Assembly (NCBI GenBank): GCA_013824905.1
Contig: PNOO01000168.1
Coordinates: 1 to 5,618, forward strand
Length of the DNA: 5,618 nt
Direction: 5' to 3'
Origin: Syntrophus sp. (in: bacteria)
GTDB lineage: Bacteria; Desulfobacterota; Syntrophia; Syntrophales; UBA5619
Part shown: piece by piece, positions 5,442 to 5,618 of the stretch
Numbering within the stretch: the first letter of the stretch is position 1
How the letters are laid out: every line of letters begins with the position of its first letter
Notes under the pieces: generated by a model
The model's database searches: none
Told to the model about the DNA's origin: nothing
What the model saw: only the letters and a program-made list of their open reading frames with translations
Translations under genes and position numbers: made by a program

Positions 5442-5618
5442 ATGGGAATCAAAACAAGAGTCGTGGTAGCGGTTGCCCTTCTGGCCAGTCTGTTTATTGG
5501 TCTTCCAACAATGGTTGAAGCCCAGACCAGGACAAAGATAAAGTATGGTCTGGGAGATGTCCTCACCACGGATGACCTGCAGCTCCTGATTGCCGTGGAG
5601 AGGGCGAAGACGCGTGGG
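5442..5618 (+). CDS. Sec-exported solute-binding protein, N-terminal part
   Basis: Only 59 residues are in the window. They open with a clear Sec signal peptide: basic MGIKTR, hydrophobic core VVVAVALLASLFIGL (7-21), and a signal peptidase I site after VEA (25-27). The mature start TRTKIKYGLGDVLTTDDLQLLIAVERAKTRG resembles the first beta-strand and helix of ABC-type NitT/TauT (NMT1/SsuA-like) receptors. The subfamily is a tentative call from so short a piece. AGGAGG (5431-5436) lies 5 nt before the ATG, an excellent site. The 29-bp gap from the GntR stop, without a terminator, suggests co-transcription. Permease and ATPase genes would be expected to the right. Confidence 0.75.
   Translation, partial: MGIKTRVVVAVALLASLFIGLPTMVEAQTRTKIKYGLGDVLTTDDLQLLIAVERAKTRG

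Overview
The window looks like an accessory solute-uptake and catabolism locus from a Gram-negative bacterium of moderately high GC. Export signals of both Sec and Tat type, a periplasmic-binding-protein-dependent tripartite tricarboxylate transporter (TTT), and a GntR/FCD regulator fit Pseudomonadota or Desulfobacterota. The sequence alone does not settle the lineage.

Layout. Five genes lie head to tail on the minus strand. In transcription order they are an aldo/keto reductase (4503-3514), a leaderless ModA-like type 2 periplasmic-binding-fold protein (3401-2601), the TTT solute receptor TctC with a twin-arginine signal (2513-1491), the small membrane subunit TctB (1366-857), and the large permease TctA (840 to the left edge, truncated). 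Short gaps and good ribosome-binding sites suggest one operon. Extra control points are possible: a perfect TTGACA box at the ModA-like/tctC junction and an 8-bp GC-rich hairpin between tctC and tctB.

Divergently, on the plus strand, a GntR-family FCD-domain regulator (4759-5412) is followed 29 bp later by the start of a Sec-exported solute-binding protein (5442 to the right edge, truncated).

The 255-bp divergent region (4504-4758) is AT-rich and well structured. A sigma70-like promoter for the regulator has a perfect 16-bp palindrome across its spacer and -10 box. A TTGACA-led promoter faces the reductase. A 7-bp-arm inverted repeat between them overlaps a TATAAT box on the minus strand. 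The simplest reading is a GntR regulator that senses a small organic acid or a derivative, represses its own gene, and controls two uptake systems plus a reductase.

The most unusual protein feature is in the reductase. The position expected to hold the catalytic aspartate of the AKR tetrad is valine, while Tyr, Lys and His are kept. No RNA genes, CRISPR array, insertion sequence or strong terminator was seen.
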